A stretch of DNA of 64,000 nucleotides from CAZKHG01 sp964552655 (GCA_964552655.1 CAZKHG010000016.1:1-64000); one strand, 5' to 3'. Shown: positions 35,077-45,083, counted from the first letter of the stretch. Numbers and translations: made by a program. Notes: generated by a model from the letters alone, not told the origin.

Positions 35077-35964
35077 TTATAAGTTTTCTCTGATGGGTAA
35101 AGATAGTTTTTTAAACATTTGTTCAGCTAAAAAATAAACTAAAGGTGCTGTAATTATGCCTGCAATTACATCAACTACATAATGAGCCCTTAAGTAAACA
35201 GTTGAAAATATTAATATTATGCCAATGACAAGTAATGCATAAAAAAGTTTTCTGGTATAATGATAACTCAACCTGATCAGGATAAAACAAAGTGCAACGT
35301 GAGAACTTGGGAAAGCCGCAGTGGGATGCTCACCCAGCTGCTGTATTAACCTTATTGAAGATCCAAAAAAATAACCCTTGGGCAAAGGTTCCATACAATC
35401 AGCAAAATAGAATTGCGGACCTGTTACGGGGAAAAAATCAAAAAATAGATAGAAGATCAGGAACGAAGTGATTATAATAAATCCCACCCTTTCGCCAATA
35501 TCTATACCTGAATGGAAATAGGCGTAAACTGTAATCCCCAGAATCATAATATAGTATGAAAAATAACCAAGATACATGGCCTCAGCAAAAATTTGATATG
35601 GTATTGCCCTTGAAAATTCAAGGGATGGCTGTAACCCGAAAAGTTTGAACTCAACGTTGCTAAAAAAAGGATCAAGGTTGTCGAGAAGGATATTGTTGAA
35701 AAAGTCTGTTTCACCGTAAAGGAAAGGTAAGAAAAGAAATGGAATAAAAATTCTTAACCCTTTATAAACGTTGATATTGCTGTTACTAATCGCCAAAAAA
35801 TACAAAAAAAGGATTAGTATTCTGACTATCAGGTGGATAAACGGACTTTGAAGGTTGCTCCAGAATAGGATTATCACGAAAGCTGTTGTGAGAAGGTAAA
35901 GAAGAAGCATTACCTCCACAGGAATTAGTCTGCTTAGATATCCTTTTATCATGCTAGTACGCAT
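35077..35964 (-). CDS. PAP2 / Aur1-type membrane phosphatase or phosphotransferase
   Basis: The 295-residue protein has about seven membrane segments. The PAP2 motifs 2 and 3 are present as PSSH (219-222, His222) and as RAHYVVD (Arg259, His261, Asp265). The usual first motif KxxxxxxRP is not visible; instead DFFPVTGPQ lies before motif 2, a feature of the Aur1/Ipt1-like branch that transfers phospho-headgroups to ceramide or lipids. It may dephosphorylate isoprenoid or lipid phosphates, or transfer a head group. It is the first gene of a two-gene unit with the acetyltransferase-like gene. Confidence 0.75.
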   Translation of the reverse strand: MRTSMIKGYLSRLIPVEVMLLLYLLTTAFVIILFWSNLQSPFIHLIVRILILFLYFLAISNSNINVYKGLRIFIPFLFLPFLYGETDFFNNILLDNLDPFFSNVEFKLFGLQPSLEFSRAIPYQIFAEAMYLGYFSYYIMILGITVYAYFHSGIDIGERVGFIIITSFLIFYLFFDFFPVTGPQFYFADCMEPLPKGYFFGSSIRLIQQLGEHPTAAFPSSHVALCFILIRLSYHYTRKLFYALLVIGIILIFSTVYLRAHYVVDVIAGIITAPLVYFLAEQMFKKLSLPIRENL

Positions 35965-36104
35965 ACTCGATCGAACCTTTATGAAAAGTAAAATTCAAAT
36001 ATATCATTTTTCAAATTTATACTTAAATGAACAGCAGCATCATAAATGAAATAAAGAATTTCCCATTTAAAGCTGATTATCAATAACTTTTTGTAAATTG
36101 TGGC

Positions 36105-36938
36105 ATGCAGGAATTGTTACTTAAATATGGCGATGATTGTATATCATCGCTAAAATTAAACATTGGCAAAGTAAAAAAGAGCTTCAATGCCAGGGCAATT
36201 CATTCATTAAGGTTAAGCGTTAAAAAGATTAATGCGCTATTCTCGTTTTTTGAAATTCTTGAAATCTCGGTGATATCGAAAAAATTGCTGAAAAAAATCA
36301 ACCTTCTTTTCTTCATTTCAGGTATGCTTCGCGATATACAAATACAAATATCCTTAGCTAAAAAGTTTAAGCAATCTTTCAGCAGGGACTCAGAAAGCTT
36401 GACATCATATCTGGTGAAAAAAAGGAGAAAAGCTGAAAAAAAGTTGAAAAAACAGCTGGCTAAAACGAAAATTGACGATTTGGATCGTATTAAAGATAGA
36501 ATCAAAAGCGGTTTGGTGGCGTTTGATGAAAACACGTTGAAAACCTTAAGCATTGAGTTTACAAATCGTACGCTAATTCTTATACAACAGCTGATATCAA
36601 AAAAGCATGATGATGAAAACCTCCATCAAATCAGGATATGCCTGAAAATGTTTATCTATACCCTAACCCTGCTTATTAAAGATAAAGAGGCTATTATGGT
36701 TGATAAATCAGCCGTAAAATCGCTGAATGCAATACAGCAGGCAATTGGCGATTGGCATGATTACGATCTGCTTTTTAATAGGGTTAACAGATTATACCAG
36801 AAAAAAGGTGAATATCAGAATCTGCTGCCATTGATTGAAAGCTCAAAGGATCAGCTAAAGAAAAAAATCTACCAGCAGCTCGATGAGCTTGTAAATTTGA
36901 AAATAGATACCAAAGCTCCGGGTATTCCGGTCAAATGA
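36105..36938 (+). CDS. CHAD domain protein
   Basis: This 277-residue, very basic and helical protein carries the two half-repeats of the CHAD fold, each with the signature HxxxRxxxK: His33-Arg36-Lys40 and His174-Arg177-Lys181. CHAD domains bind inorganic polyphosphate, which fits the many Lys and Arg residues in the middle (KKRRKAEKKLKKQ). No CYTH/triphosphatase domain is attached and no polyphosphate kinase is nearby. The last 8 bp overlap the end of the convergent GH3 gene. Confidence 0.85.
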   Translation: MQELLLKYGDDCISSLKLNIGKVKKSFNARAIHSLRLSVKKINALFSFFEILEISVISKKLLKKINLLFFISGMLRDIQIQISLAKKFKQSFSRDSESLTSYLVKKRRKAEKKLKKQLAKTKIDDLDRIKDRIKSGLVAFDENTLKTLSIEFTNRTLILIQQLISKKHDDENLHQIRICLKMFIYTLTLLIKDKEAIMVDKSAVKSLNAIQQAIGDWHDYDLLFNRVNRLYQKKGEYQNLLPLIESSKDQLKKKIYQQLDELVNLKIDTKAPGIPVK

Positions 36939-39081
36939 TTTTAACTATTGTTTTCCATTTGATATCCAGAGATGACCTTCCAACCATGATCTCGTACTGT
37001 CCGGGTTCCACAATATAATTTTGAAATTGTAGATTATACCATTCCAGGTTCTTTATCGGTAAAACAACTCTCACATTTTTTGCTGTACCTTTAGGAATAT
37101 TAACTTTAACAAATGAAACCAGCGATTTTAATGGCCGATCGGGATTTATATCAAGCTTGCAGCAGTAAACCTGAACCACCTCGTCCCCATCATAATTACT
37201 CAGATTTCTGATGGTTAAATCCAAATCAATATTTTTATCCTGCTTTGAAAAAGTTTGTTTTTTTATCTTAAAATCGCTGTATTCAAAATTGCTGTAGCTT
37301 AAGCCAAACCCAAAGGGGTATTGAACCTTTCCATTGAAATAGCGATAGGTTCTGCCTTTCATCGCATAATCGTCAAATGGTGGTAAATCATCAATTGAGT
37401 TATAAAGGGTAATTGGCAATCGTCCTGAAGGGTTATAATCGCCAAAGATTACATCTGCAATGGCGTTACCTCCTTGTTCTCCCGGGTACCAGGCGTAAAG
37501 GATTGCGTCTGAATAGGGTTCAATCTCCTTCAATGACAGTGCACTCCCGGCCATAATCACGGTTATTACCGGTTTGCCACTTTTCTTAAGCGTTTTGATG
37601 AACTCAATTTGATTTGCAGGGAGTTGAATGTCGTTCCTATCGCCGCTGAACTTGCTTAAAATTGCATCGCCCTCTTCACCCTCAATCATGGAGTTGATCC
37701 CAATAACTGCAATTATTGCATCAGCCGATCCGGTATGCCAAAGCCCTCGGAAATTAAAATCATCGGTTAACCGGCAGCCTTCGTTGAAATTAACAATGGC
37801 GGATGGTTTTACCTTTCCAAGGACTCCCTCTAAAACTGTAACCATCTGATCAGAATAGCCATTATAGTTAGCCCATAAAGCCTCCATGCTTGTTGCATTT
37901 GGACCTGTTACCAGTACATTTTTAATATCTTTTGATAATGGCAGAACATCATTATTTTTAATCAATACGATTGATTGTGCTGCAGTCTTTCGGGCAAACT
38001 TTATATGATCATTGGAGGCCACTCTTTCTGCACCATAAGTTGACCAAGGTGTATTATCAGTTTTGTCGAACCACCCCAATCGGAACAATATTCTCAATGC
38101 ATTTCCCAGGGCATTATCAACTTCTTTTTCATTGATTAACCCTTTTGAAACAGCTTCGGTAATATTTTTGTAAACAACCCCACAGTTGACATTCACAGAG
38201 TTTTTAATGGCAAGCGCCGCTGCCTCATCAGCACCTGGAACGTACTGATGTTCTGCCCAGATATCCTGTAATGCCCAACAATCGGAAACGATGTAACCTT
38301 TGAAATTCCAATCATTCCGAAGAATTTTTGTTAGTAGGGTATTGCTGCCACAGCAGGGTTCATCGTTTGTACGGTTATAAGCACACATCACTCCGGCAAC
38401 ACCTGAATCTACTAGAGTTTTAAAAGCTGGCAGGTAAGTATTCCATAGGTCATTATTGCTAACAACCGCGTTGAATTTATGTCTTACCTTTTCGGGTCCG
38501 CTATGTACAGCAAAATGCTTGGCACAAGCAGCTGCTTTTAAATATTTTGGGTCATCGCCCTGTATCCCTTTAACAAATGCCAGCCCAATTCTCCCAGTTA
38601 AAAACGGGTCTTCCCCATACGTCTCCTGTCCCCTGCCCCACCGTGGATCCCTAAAAATGTTAATATTTGGTGTCCAATAGGTTAAACCAAGGTATTGTTC
38701 ACGAATGCCTCTATTCACGGCTTCGTTATATTTCGCTCTCCCTTCATCAGAGATCACCTCTCCAACCTGCTTAATCAGCTCCTCGTTAAATGTTGCAGCC
38801 AGACCAATAGCCTGGGGGAATACAGTTGCCCTACCAGCTCTTGCAACGCCATGCAGGCACTCATTCCACCAGTTATAAGAGGGGATTTGAAGCATTTCAA
38901 CCGATTGGGCATTATATAGCATTAATGATTCTTTCTCTTCCAGGGTAAGCCTGCTGATTAGATCTGTAATTCTTTCGTCAATACAAAGTTCCGGATTCTG
39001 AAACGGGTATTGGTACTGGGCAAAAATAAAATTTGCCCAGCCCAGGCTAATTGCCAGTAATAATAAGAAGATCTTCCTCAT
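36931..39081 (-). CDS. Glycoside hydrolase family 3 (beta-glucosidase/beta-xylosidase type)
   Basis: The 716-residue protein has a signal peptide (cleavage near IFAQ, residue 22). The GH3 N-terminal barrel has NIFRDPRWGRGQETYGEDP and KHFAVHSGP. The nucleophile is Asp267 in GYIVSDCWALQD, and the SDC context is common in beta-xylosidase-like members. A C-terminal GH3 domain follows with VIAVIGINSMIEGEEGD, then a fibronectin-III-like tail. It probably acts in the periplasm on beta-linked oligosaccharides. It stands alone, with no SusCD pair or sugar transporter nearby, and its 3' end overlaps the CHAD gene by 8 bp. Confidence 0.92.
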   Translation of the reverse strand: MRKIFLLLLAISLGWANFIFAQYQYPFQNPELCIDERITDLISRLTLEEKESLMLYNAQSVEMLQIPSYNWWNECLHGVARAGRATVFPQAIGLAATFNEELIKQVGEVISDEGRAKYNEAVNRGIREQYLGLTYWTPNINIFRDPRWGRGQETYGEDPFLTGRIGLAFVKGIQGDDPKYLKAAACAKHFAVHSGPEKVRHKFNAVVSNNDLWNTYLPAFKTLVDSGVAGVMCAYNRTNDEPCCGSNTLLTKILRNDWNFKGYIVSDCWALQDIWAEHQYVPGADEAAALAIKNSVNVNCGVVYKNITEAVSKGLINEKEVDNALGNALRILFRLGWFDKTDNTPWSTYGAERVASNDHIKFARKTAAQSIVLIKNNDVLPLSKDIKNVLVTGPNATSMEALWANYNGYSDQMVTVLEGVLGKVKPSAIVNFNEGCRLTDDFNFRGLWHTGSADAIIAVIGINSMIEGEEGDAILSKFSGDRNDIQLPANQIEFIKTLKKSGKPVITVIMAGSALSLKEIEPYSDAILYAWYPGEQGGNAIADVIFGDYNPSGRLPITLYNSIDDLPPFDDYAMKGRTYRYFNGKVQYPFGFGLSYSNFEYSDFKIKKQTFSKQDKNIDLDLTIRNLSNYDGDEVVQVYCCKLDINPDRPLKSLVSFVKVNIPKGTAKNVRVVLPIKNLEWYNLQFQNYIVEPGQYEIMVGRSSLDIKWKTIVKII

Positions 39082-39268
39082 AATTTTTTAAATTGTAAGG
39101 TAAATATACCTAATTAACCTGTGTTTTGACAATAAAATTTGGTGAGTGTAAAATCTTTAAATATGTTTCAGTGTTCTGAAAAAATAAATTGACAGGTAAA
39201 GCTATGCTATTGATAAATTAAGTATAACTAAAAAGTGGGTTCAGAAATATGGATTGGAACAAATGAAA

Positions 39269-40837
39269 TCAAACTTTATTATTCCTTCGGTCCTTATCCC
39301 TTTTAAGTTTCAGCCCTTTGGGTATAACACTTTCACGAGAGGTTGGCCGGTACTCATCAAGCCATCTAAAACCTTTTAAGGTGATATCACTGGGATCGGC
39401 TTTTTCAATGGGGTACAGAGTGGTTATGGGTTTTTTCTTAAAGGTGATTCTGGATACTTTGCCATCGCTTACCAGCACCGTCAAGTCAGAACTTTCCGCT
39501 TTATTTACTGCGGTCAGTTCACCCTGATCGCGAAGAAAGTAAACAGTTTGACCATTCCCTTTAACATCCAGTTTTGATAATTTTCCCTGTGTAAAGGTAG
39601 CAACCATCGATTTTCCCTTGATCTGGTTAAACCGAAGCTTAGATTCTTGTGATGTAATAAATGCAGATCCATCAAAATCCATTCTATGGATTTTATTCTT
39701 CTTGGTATAAGCTTTTATAAAATCGGCTGTGATCTGGTTGCTCTCATTCCAAATCACCGGGGAAACAAACATGCTCAGGGTTGAATCCTTGGAATTATAA
39801 AAAATGGAATCGCATATACCCTGAATGTCTTTTCTATAAAACCTAACCTTTCCCAGTGCTTTGAGCAGCTTATAGGATGAATCGGGCAGGCTATTATCGG
39901 CAATATTCTTTAAAATCAGGGTTTCAGATCTAAGGAATAGCGAATCCTGATCGGTTTCCATTATCAGAAGTGGATTTTCTGTTACCTCAGCTTCCTTCCT
40001 TTTATCCCAGATATTGGCCTTTTCCCCATAGATTGAAATTTTTTGGGCTGTATCAATTATTGCCACCTCGCCTATGGCACGGGAATAGCTATTCTTTTTA
40101 TCGTTAAAGATATTTTGGCTGTAAAACTTTTGAGAACCGCTCAGAATATATGCATTCCTGGTAAAACTTGATTGCTGAATTTTACGGTTGTACCAGCCCT
40201 TTTCGCAGTATATAAAGCTATTATCATTATAAATTCTGGTTGGCCCAAAAAAGTAAACCAAATCCTCATCAGTGTTATACTCGAGCGAATCGGTAAGAAT
40301 CCGGCCGTCCTTGCCCTCCATCTCAACATCCCCGGCAAAATAGTATCTCTTCTTCTCGGTATAATAGTATCCTCTTGTACTTTTCAGCCGGTTGTCCTTT
40401 TGGGTAAGATCACCACCGCCAACATATTTCACAGAGTTAGTTCTCGAGTTGAAATCGAGGTTTTTGGTAACAAGGATAACATCCTTATCCACCAGTTTAA
40501 CCTCTTTCCCCCTAACCTTACCCAGCGATGTGTTGCCATCGTAATAAACCTGATCACCATAAAGAGTTGCAGTTCCTTTTACAATCTTAACACTTCCAAA
40601 CCCCTCAAACCAGTTATTCCCTTTACCCATGTAGGCGCTATCGCATTGAAGCAATGTTTGCCCATGCTGAAGTTTAACATTCCCCTTTAACAGCTGGGCG
40701 CTCTCGCCTTTGTATTTGGCACTTTTACCTTCTAATGCACCTATAAGTTTAATAGTTTTTTGTGAGAATGTGATGTTTGGCGTTGATATGAGTACCAACG
40801 TGAACAGAGCGATTACTATTTCAATAAATTTTTTCAA
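39269..40837 (-). CDS. OstA/LptA-like periplasmic protein
   Basis: This 522-residue exported protein (signal peptide ending ITFSQ) is made of short beta-strand repeats typical of the OstA/LptA jellyroll. They include DSAYMGKGNNWFEGFGSVKI, GDQVYYDGNTSLGKVRGKEV, and repeated DSLEYN and DSIFYN turns. LptA-type proteins bridge the periplasm to carry lipopolysaccharide to the outer membrane. The length, about three times that of E. coli LptA, is usual for Bacteroidota. It is the last gene of an operon with three SurA/PpiC-type proteins, so the unit as a whole serves outer-membrane biogenesis. Confidence 0.85.
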   Translation of the reverse strand: MKKFIEIVIALFTLVLISTPNITFSQKTIKLIGALEGKSAKYKGESAQLLKGNVKLQHGQTLLQCDSAYMGKGNNWFEGFGSVKIVKGTATLYGDQVYYDGNTSLGKVRGKEVKLVDKDVILVTKNLDFNSRTNSVKYVGGGDLTQKDNRLKSTRGYYYTEKKRYYFAGDVEMEGKDGRILTDSLEYNTDEDLVYFFGPTRIYNDNSFIYCEKGWYNRKIQQSSFTRNAYILSGSQKFYSQNIFNDKKNSYSRAIGEVAIIDTAQKISIYGEKANIWDKRKEAEVTENPLLIMETDQDSLFLRSETLILKNIADNSLPDSSYKLLKALGKVRFYRKDIQGICDSIFYNSKDSTLSMFVSPVIWNESNQITADFIKAYTKKNKIHRMDFDGSAFITSQESKLRFNQIKGKSMVATFTQGKLSKLDVKGNGQTVYFLRDQGELTAVNKAESSDLTVLVSDGKVSRITFKKKPITTLYPIEKADPSDITLKGFRWLDEYRPTSRESVIPKGLKLKRDKDRRNNKV

Positions 40838-40870
40838 ACCTTTAGAAATACTAGATGATTATTTCAGCAT

Positions 40871-42235
40871 CTACTTTACCCAGCCCTCGGTATGAAAAAC
40901 ACACCCTTTAAATTCAGGATCTATTTTGATATAAGTGGTTTTTTGCTTCTCCTTCAACCATTTAATAAGGACTTCCTCTTCCTTGATATTTTTGGCCATA
41001 CTCTGAATAATGTCATAATCGTCCTTTAGGTTGGCTTTATGCGACGGTATAACCGATTTAAGCTGCACTACCTTAAAACATACATTTGCATGCTCGTCCC
41101 TCGATTCGAAAGGCGAGCTTATTTCACCCACCTTTAAATCTTTAATTATATAGTAATCGGCAGGTTGAATCTGATCCTTTTCGAAAAGTGATGTATTGGT
41201 TTGGGGGTTAACTACCAGGCCACCATTCAGGTTCGATTTCTTGTCCTCGGAATACCGGGCACAGGCATACTCGAATTTCATGCTATCGGCTTTTATAAGC
41301 TTTACAATGCTATCGAGCTTGGCAGAGGCTTCCACAAGCATATCTGAACTATACTGAGGTTTAAGAAGGATATGCCTTACGTTTACCTGGTTCTCCTTCT
41401 TTTCAATCATCTGGATAATATGAAACCCATATTCAGTTTCAACAATCTGACTGACTTGTCCTTCTTTTAAGTTAAATGCAACATCAGCAAATGGTTTCAC
41501 CAGCTCTTCACGGGAACGGAAACCCAGCTCTCCTCCTTTTCTGGCCGAAGCGTGATCTTCAGAATAGGCCACGGCCAGAGTGGAAAAACGTTCCCCTTTT
41601 AGAATCCGCTCCCTAAGTTCAAGAAGTCGTTCCTTTACCCGAAATTTTGCCTCGGCAGTGGAAGGCGGGTACATCAAAATCTGCCTGATCTCATATTGCT
41701 CAGGGATTTGGGGTAGGCTATCAGTGGGCAAAGATTTGAAGTAATGCCTCACCTCCGATGGGGTTACCGACACTTTTTCTACAATTTTTTGACGCATCTG
41801 CTGGGTAAGCTGTTGGTCGCGGATCACCTCACCTAAATCCTCTTTAATCTCATACATTGGTTTTTTGAAATAGCTTTCAAGAGCTTTTTCGGAGCCTATC
41901 TGGCTTATAAAATATTGCAACCTGCGATCAATTTCGCTGGATATTGCCAACTCGTTGGGCTTTAAGCTATCCACTCTCGATTGGTTAAGCAAAAGCTTTT
42001 GAATTAGGAGCTGCTCAAGGATATTGCATTTAATATCCCCCTCGGGGAGGTGCCCTTGCATTTTCATTCTCATCAGCTCCTGGTCAATGTCTGAATTCAG
42101 AATCATATCCCCGCCTACCACTGCAATAACCTGATCGATCACAGTTTGTGAATAAATTCCTCCGGGAATTAAAAAAAATAAAAGAATGATGCCTTTTCTC
42201 AAAATCTCACTAATTGTTCTCATGTTCAGTTCCAT
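40871..42235 (-). CDS. surA: SurA-like periplasmic peptidyl-prolyl isomerase
   Basis: The 454-residue protein has a signal peptide (IILLFFLIPGGIYSQ), an N-terminal SurA helical domain (about 30-165) and two parvulin domains. The first holds YEIRQILMYPP and DHASARKGGELGFRSREEL; the second NVRHILLKPQY and YSEDKKSNLNGGLV. It should chaperone unfolded outer-membrane proteins. The gene lies 2 bp downstream of the lipoprotein gene and 33 bp before the OstA-like gene. The start is the first Met that leaves a signal peptide after a few charged residues (MNMRTISEILRKG); MELNM or MRTI starts are both possible. Confidence 0.88.
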   Translation of the reverse strand: MELNMRTISEILRKGIILLFFLIPGGIYSQTVIDQVIAVVGGDMILNSDIDQELMRMKMQGHLPEGDIKCNILEQLLIQKLLLNQSRVDSLKPNELAISSEIDRRLQYFISQIGSEKALESYFKKPMYEIKEDLGEVIRDQQLTQQMRQKIVEKVSVTPSEVRHYFKSLPTDSLPQIPEQYEIRQILMYPPSTAEAKFRVKERLLELRERILKGERFSTLAVAYSEDHASARKGGELGFRSREELVKPFADVAFNLKEGQVSQIVETEYGFHIIQMIEKKENQVNVRHILLKPQYSSDMLVEASAKLDSIVKLIKADSMKFEYACARYSEDKKSNLNGGLVVNPQTNTSLFEKDQIQPADYYIIKDLKVGEISSPFESRDEHANVCFKVVQLKSVIPSHKANLKDDYDIIQSMAKNIKEEEVLIKWLKEKQKTTYIKIDPEFKGCVFHTEGWVK

Positions 42236-42237
42236 AA

Positions 42238-43104
42238 TTATTTCAAAAATATTTCACAGTTTTTCCTATCCATAGCATCATTATATATGCCATTCTCAAG
42301 GTCGTTTATAAGTTTTTGTTTTCGTTTATTGATAATAATGCTTTTTATATTCTCTATCTCGTAGTCAAGAGGAGAGATTTGCCCCTTGAATAAAACCGTA
42401 CGGATACTGATCAGGTAATAAAAATCACCTTCTTCCATCTCAATGGTTTGTTTCCGCTTAAGGTATTCATCGGGATTTTCAATAGGTGTGGGAAATTCCC
42501 TTTGAAGGATATCGAATGGAATCCAACGGTCATTAAAGAAATCGTATTTTATGGCGACCTGATAGGCTAAATTATCGAGGGTTTTAATATCCTCATCATC
42601 GGTTGATTTATAAAGCTCTTTTATCCTGCTAAGATAAGGAGTATCCTTTTTAACTTTAATATAAAGCGCTTTAACAATGGTTTGGTTCAATATGAAGTTT
42701 GATGAGTTCTCCCCATAAAAATTCTCAACCTCCTGCATTGTAATTGAAGTATCCAGCTTCTGAAAAAGATACTCCTGCTCGTATTTAAAAATTAGCAGCG
42801 AGGAGCGGTAATCTTCGAGCTGTTGCGCAACATCTTTTTGCTGATCAGTTAGGTTATTCTCTGCCCGGTAAAGCAACAGCTCATGTCTGATCCAACGTTC
42901 AGTATAGGCATTGATGATTTTTATGCTATCGTCGCGATTAATACCTGAGGGAAAAAGGTTGCTTATATCTTTGCTGTATAAATATTTACCATAAACCCTG
43001 GCAATGGGAATTTTATTGGCATCCTCTTTTTTTACACAGGAAAAAAATAATAAACCGGATAATAAAAGTAAGGGGTGTAAAACTTTTAATCTGAATGCTA
43101 TCAT
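42238..43104 (-). CDS. SurA-like lipoprotein with a degenerate isomerase domain
   Basis: This 288-residue protein has a lipoprotein signal peptide with lipobox LFFSC (Cys near residue 23). The N-terminal helical part (about 33-130: IARVYGKYLYSKDI, QLEDYRSSLLIFKYEQEYL) resembles the SurA/PrsA chaperone domain. The later segment lacks the HIL, GGELG and GFHI signatures of active parvulins and instead has QTIVKALYIKVKKDT. It is likely a chaperone without isomerase activity, anchored in a membrane. It lies between an active-type PpiC protein and SurA, with gaps of 5 and 2 bp, so coordinated function is likely. Confidence 0.75.
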   Translation of the reverse strand: MIAFRLKVLHPLLLLSGLLFFSCVKKEDANKIPIARVYGKYLYSKDISNLFPSGINRDDSIKIINAYTERWIRHELLLYRAENNLTDQQKDVAQQLEDYRSSLLIFKYEQEYLFQKLDTSITMQEVENFYGENSSNFILNQTIVKALYIKVKKDTPYLSRIKELYKSTDDEDIKTLDNLAYQVAIKYDFFNDRWIPFDILQREFPTPIENPDEYLKRKQTIEMEEGDFYYLISIRTVLFKGQISPLDYEIENIKSIIINKRKQKLINDLENGIYNDAMDRKNCEIFLK

Positions 43105-43109
43105 AGTTA

Positions 43110-45083
43110 CTATTTTTGAAGGCTACTTGCCAGTTTACCAAATACTTCCTGATCAACCTTTACCTGATATTTTTGATGTAACTCATTAAGCCACTCGCTC
43201 TCAAGGTATTGTTGATAATCTGAAATTACCTGACCTCGGCAGTCATCTAAAAGCTTGATGTCGCCACTCGTCACCTCCAAAATTTCTTTTACCACTTTTT
43301 TATCATCTCGTGTAGTTACACCCGAAATGCTGTTTTTCCAGGTTTTATAATCCTTTACAATATCTTCGTCGGGGTTTGCAATTCTATATTCAACAGTAAC
43401 AAGTGGTTCTTTCCCTTTCTTAAATTTTAGAGCGATATCCTCCGGTTTTAAATTTTTAGGTTTTCTTTTGGTAATTTCTTTCACCAATTTCGAGGATATT
43501 TTTTCATCACTAAAACTATAGGTTACAAGATGTATTCTTTCTCCCCATTTGTAATCCTGCTTGTGTAATTTATAAAAATTATTAATTCCAGCACTATCCT
43601 TCGTTGCCTTGGACCATACCATTTTGTCGGTCAGGTCAAAAAGTAAAATTCCATCGTAATATTCCTGCATCAGGTACTTAAAATCGGGGTATTTTTGCTC
43701 CAGCCTTGATTCCTCAAAATTTAGCAGGGTTTCCTTAACCCAATCAGCATAAAGTATTCTGGTTATACTTAAAAATGAACCTCTTAAAGGTTTCCGCTGA
43801 TTATTGAAAATGTACCTGGCAAAATCAGCCTGGGAGTTGCTCTTATTGGCAAATGAAAAAACAGGTTTAGCATTCTTGATATTGGGTATCGCCCAGTTTC
43901 CCTTGAATATTGATGAATCCATGAAACCAGCCAGCGATTTCATGCTAACTGTGTCTTCTGCAAAGTTGTACTCTTTTTTAAGTTTACTGATCAGCTTATC
44001 GCGCGAAAATGAGGATCGGGCGTCGTTGCTAAGCCGTTTTTTTATCTCGGGCAGCATTTCGTCAAATGTTCCAATCTCCTTACGGCTCAATCGTTTAACG
44101 ATATGCCAGCCAAAAGCACTCTGAAAAGGTTCGGTTACCTCTCCGTCGTGGGCTAAACCAAATGCTTTCTGCTCAAACTCGGGGATCATCCTGCCGGTCC
44201 CAAACCAGGGAAGTTCACCCCCCATTTTTGCCGATCCGGGATCCTGTGAATAGTTCTTTGCCAATGTGGCAAAGTCTTCATTATTCTTAATCAACCTATA
44301 CAGCGAATCAATTTTTTGTTTTGCTTTTTCCTGCTGATCCAGGCTGGCATCTTTAGGCACAGCTATCATGATATGGGCAACTTTAACCTGACCTTGCGCA
44401 GGTCGTTTATCTTGTACTTTAATCAGGTGATAGCCGTACCGGGTTCGGATTGGCATGGAAACAGAGCCTGGTGTTGAATTGTAAACCGCAGTTTCAAATG
44501 GGTAAACCATTTGAAATACAGTGAAATAACCAAGAAATCCGTTGTTATTCCTTACAGAAGGATCATCGCTGGTAGCGCGAGCAACTACCTCGAAAGGTTC
44601 TCCATTTAAAATCCTGTTCCGAATGGTGATTATTTTATCATAAAGCCTTAGCGTATCTGCAGGAGTGGCATTTTCGGGGATAGCAATTAAAATGTGGCTG
44701 GCGCTAATTTCATACCTCATTCGATCATAGGCTTCGTTGATAAGCTGCTGTTCGGTTTCCGGGTCGGTCAGATATGGAAGGGCCAGCTGTTTTCTGTATC
44801 CAAAATATTCATTTTTGAAATTGGCAGATGTATCCAGTTTTAGGTTTTTTGCCTCGAGCACTTTCAGCTTATAGTTAATAAATAAGTTAAGGTATTCATT
44901 AATTGTTTTGGTATCAACACCTGCTGTTGCCTGGTTGTTTTTGAGATATATTCGTTCAAATTCCCCACAGGTTATTTTCTCATCGCCTAAAGTCAAAAAT
45001 ACCTTATCGGAGAGCTGTTGTGCAAACGATGTCAAGCTTAACAGGGTAAAGCTTGTAAAAGTAAACCAACGGATAAATTTCAT
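43110..45083 (-). CDS. PpiC-type periplasmic peptidyl-prolyl isomerase with two parvulin domains
   Basis: The 657-residue protein has a signal peptide (ending TSFAQ, residue 22). The N-terminal chaperone domain spans about 25-120. Two parvulin domains follow, the first with SASHILIAIP and YGYHLIKVQDKRP, the second with VAHIMIAVP, GGELPWFGTG and FGWHIVKRL. The C-terminal 250 residues are helical and not assigned. It is the first gene of the ppiC-lipoprotein-surA-ostA operon and should assist folding of outer-membrane proteins in the periplasm. Confidence 0.88.
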   Translation of the reverse strand: MKFIRWFTFTSFTLLSLTSFAQQLSDKVFLTLGDEKITCGEFERIYLKNNQATAGVDTKTINEYLNLFINYKLKVLEAKNLKLDTSANFKNEYFGYRKQLALPYLTDPETEQQLINEAYDRMRYEISASHILIAIPENATPADTLRLYDKIITIRNRILNGEPFEVVARATSDDPSVRNNNGFLGYFTVFQMVYPFETAVYNSTPGSVSMPIRTRYGYHLIKVQDKRPAQGQVKVAHIMIAVPKDASLDQQEKAKQKIDSLYRLIKNNEDFATLAKNYSQDPGSAKMGGELPWFGTGRMIPEFEQKAFGLAHDGEVTEPFQSAFGWHIVKRLSRKEIGTFDEMLPEIKKRLSNDARSSFSRDKLISKLKKEYNFAEDTVSMKSLAGFMDSSIFKGNWAIPNIKNAKPVFSFANKSNSQADFARYIFNNQRKPLRGSFLSITRILYADWVKETLLNFEESRLEQKYPDFKYLMQEYYDGILLFDLTDKMVWSKATKDSAGINNFYKLHKQDYKWGERIHLVTYSFSDEKISSKLVKEITKRKPKNLKPEDIALKFKKGKEPLVTVEYRIANPDEDIVKDYKTWKNSISGVTTRDDKKVVKEILEVTSGDIKLLDDCRGQVISDYQQYLESEWLNELHQKYQVKVDQEVFGKLASSLQK

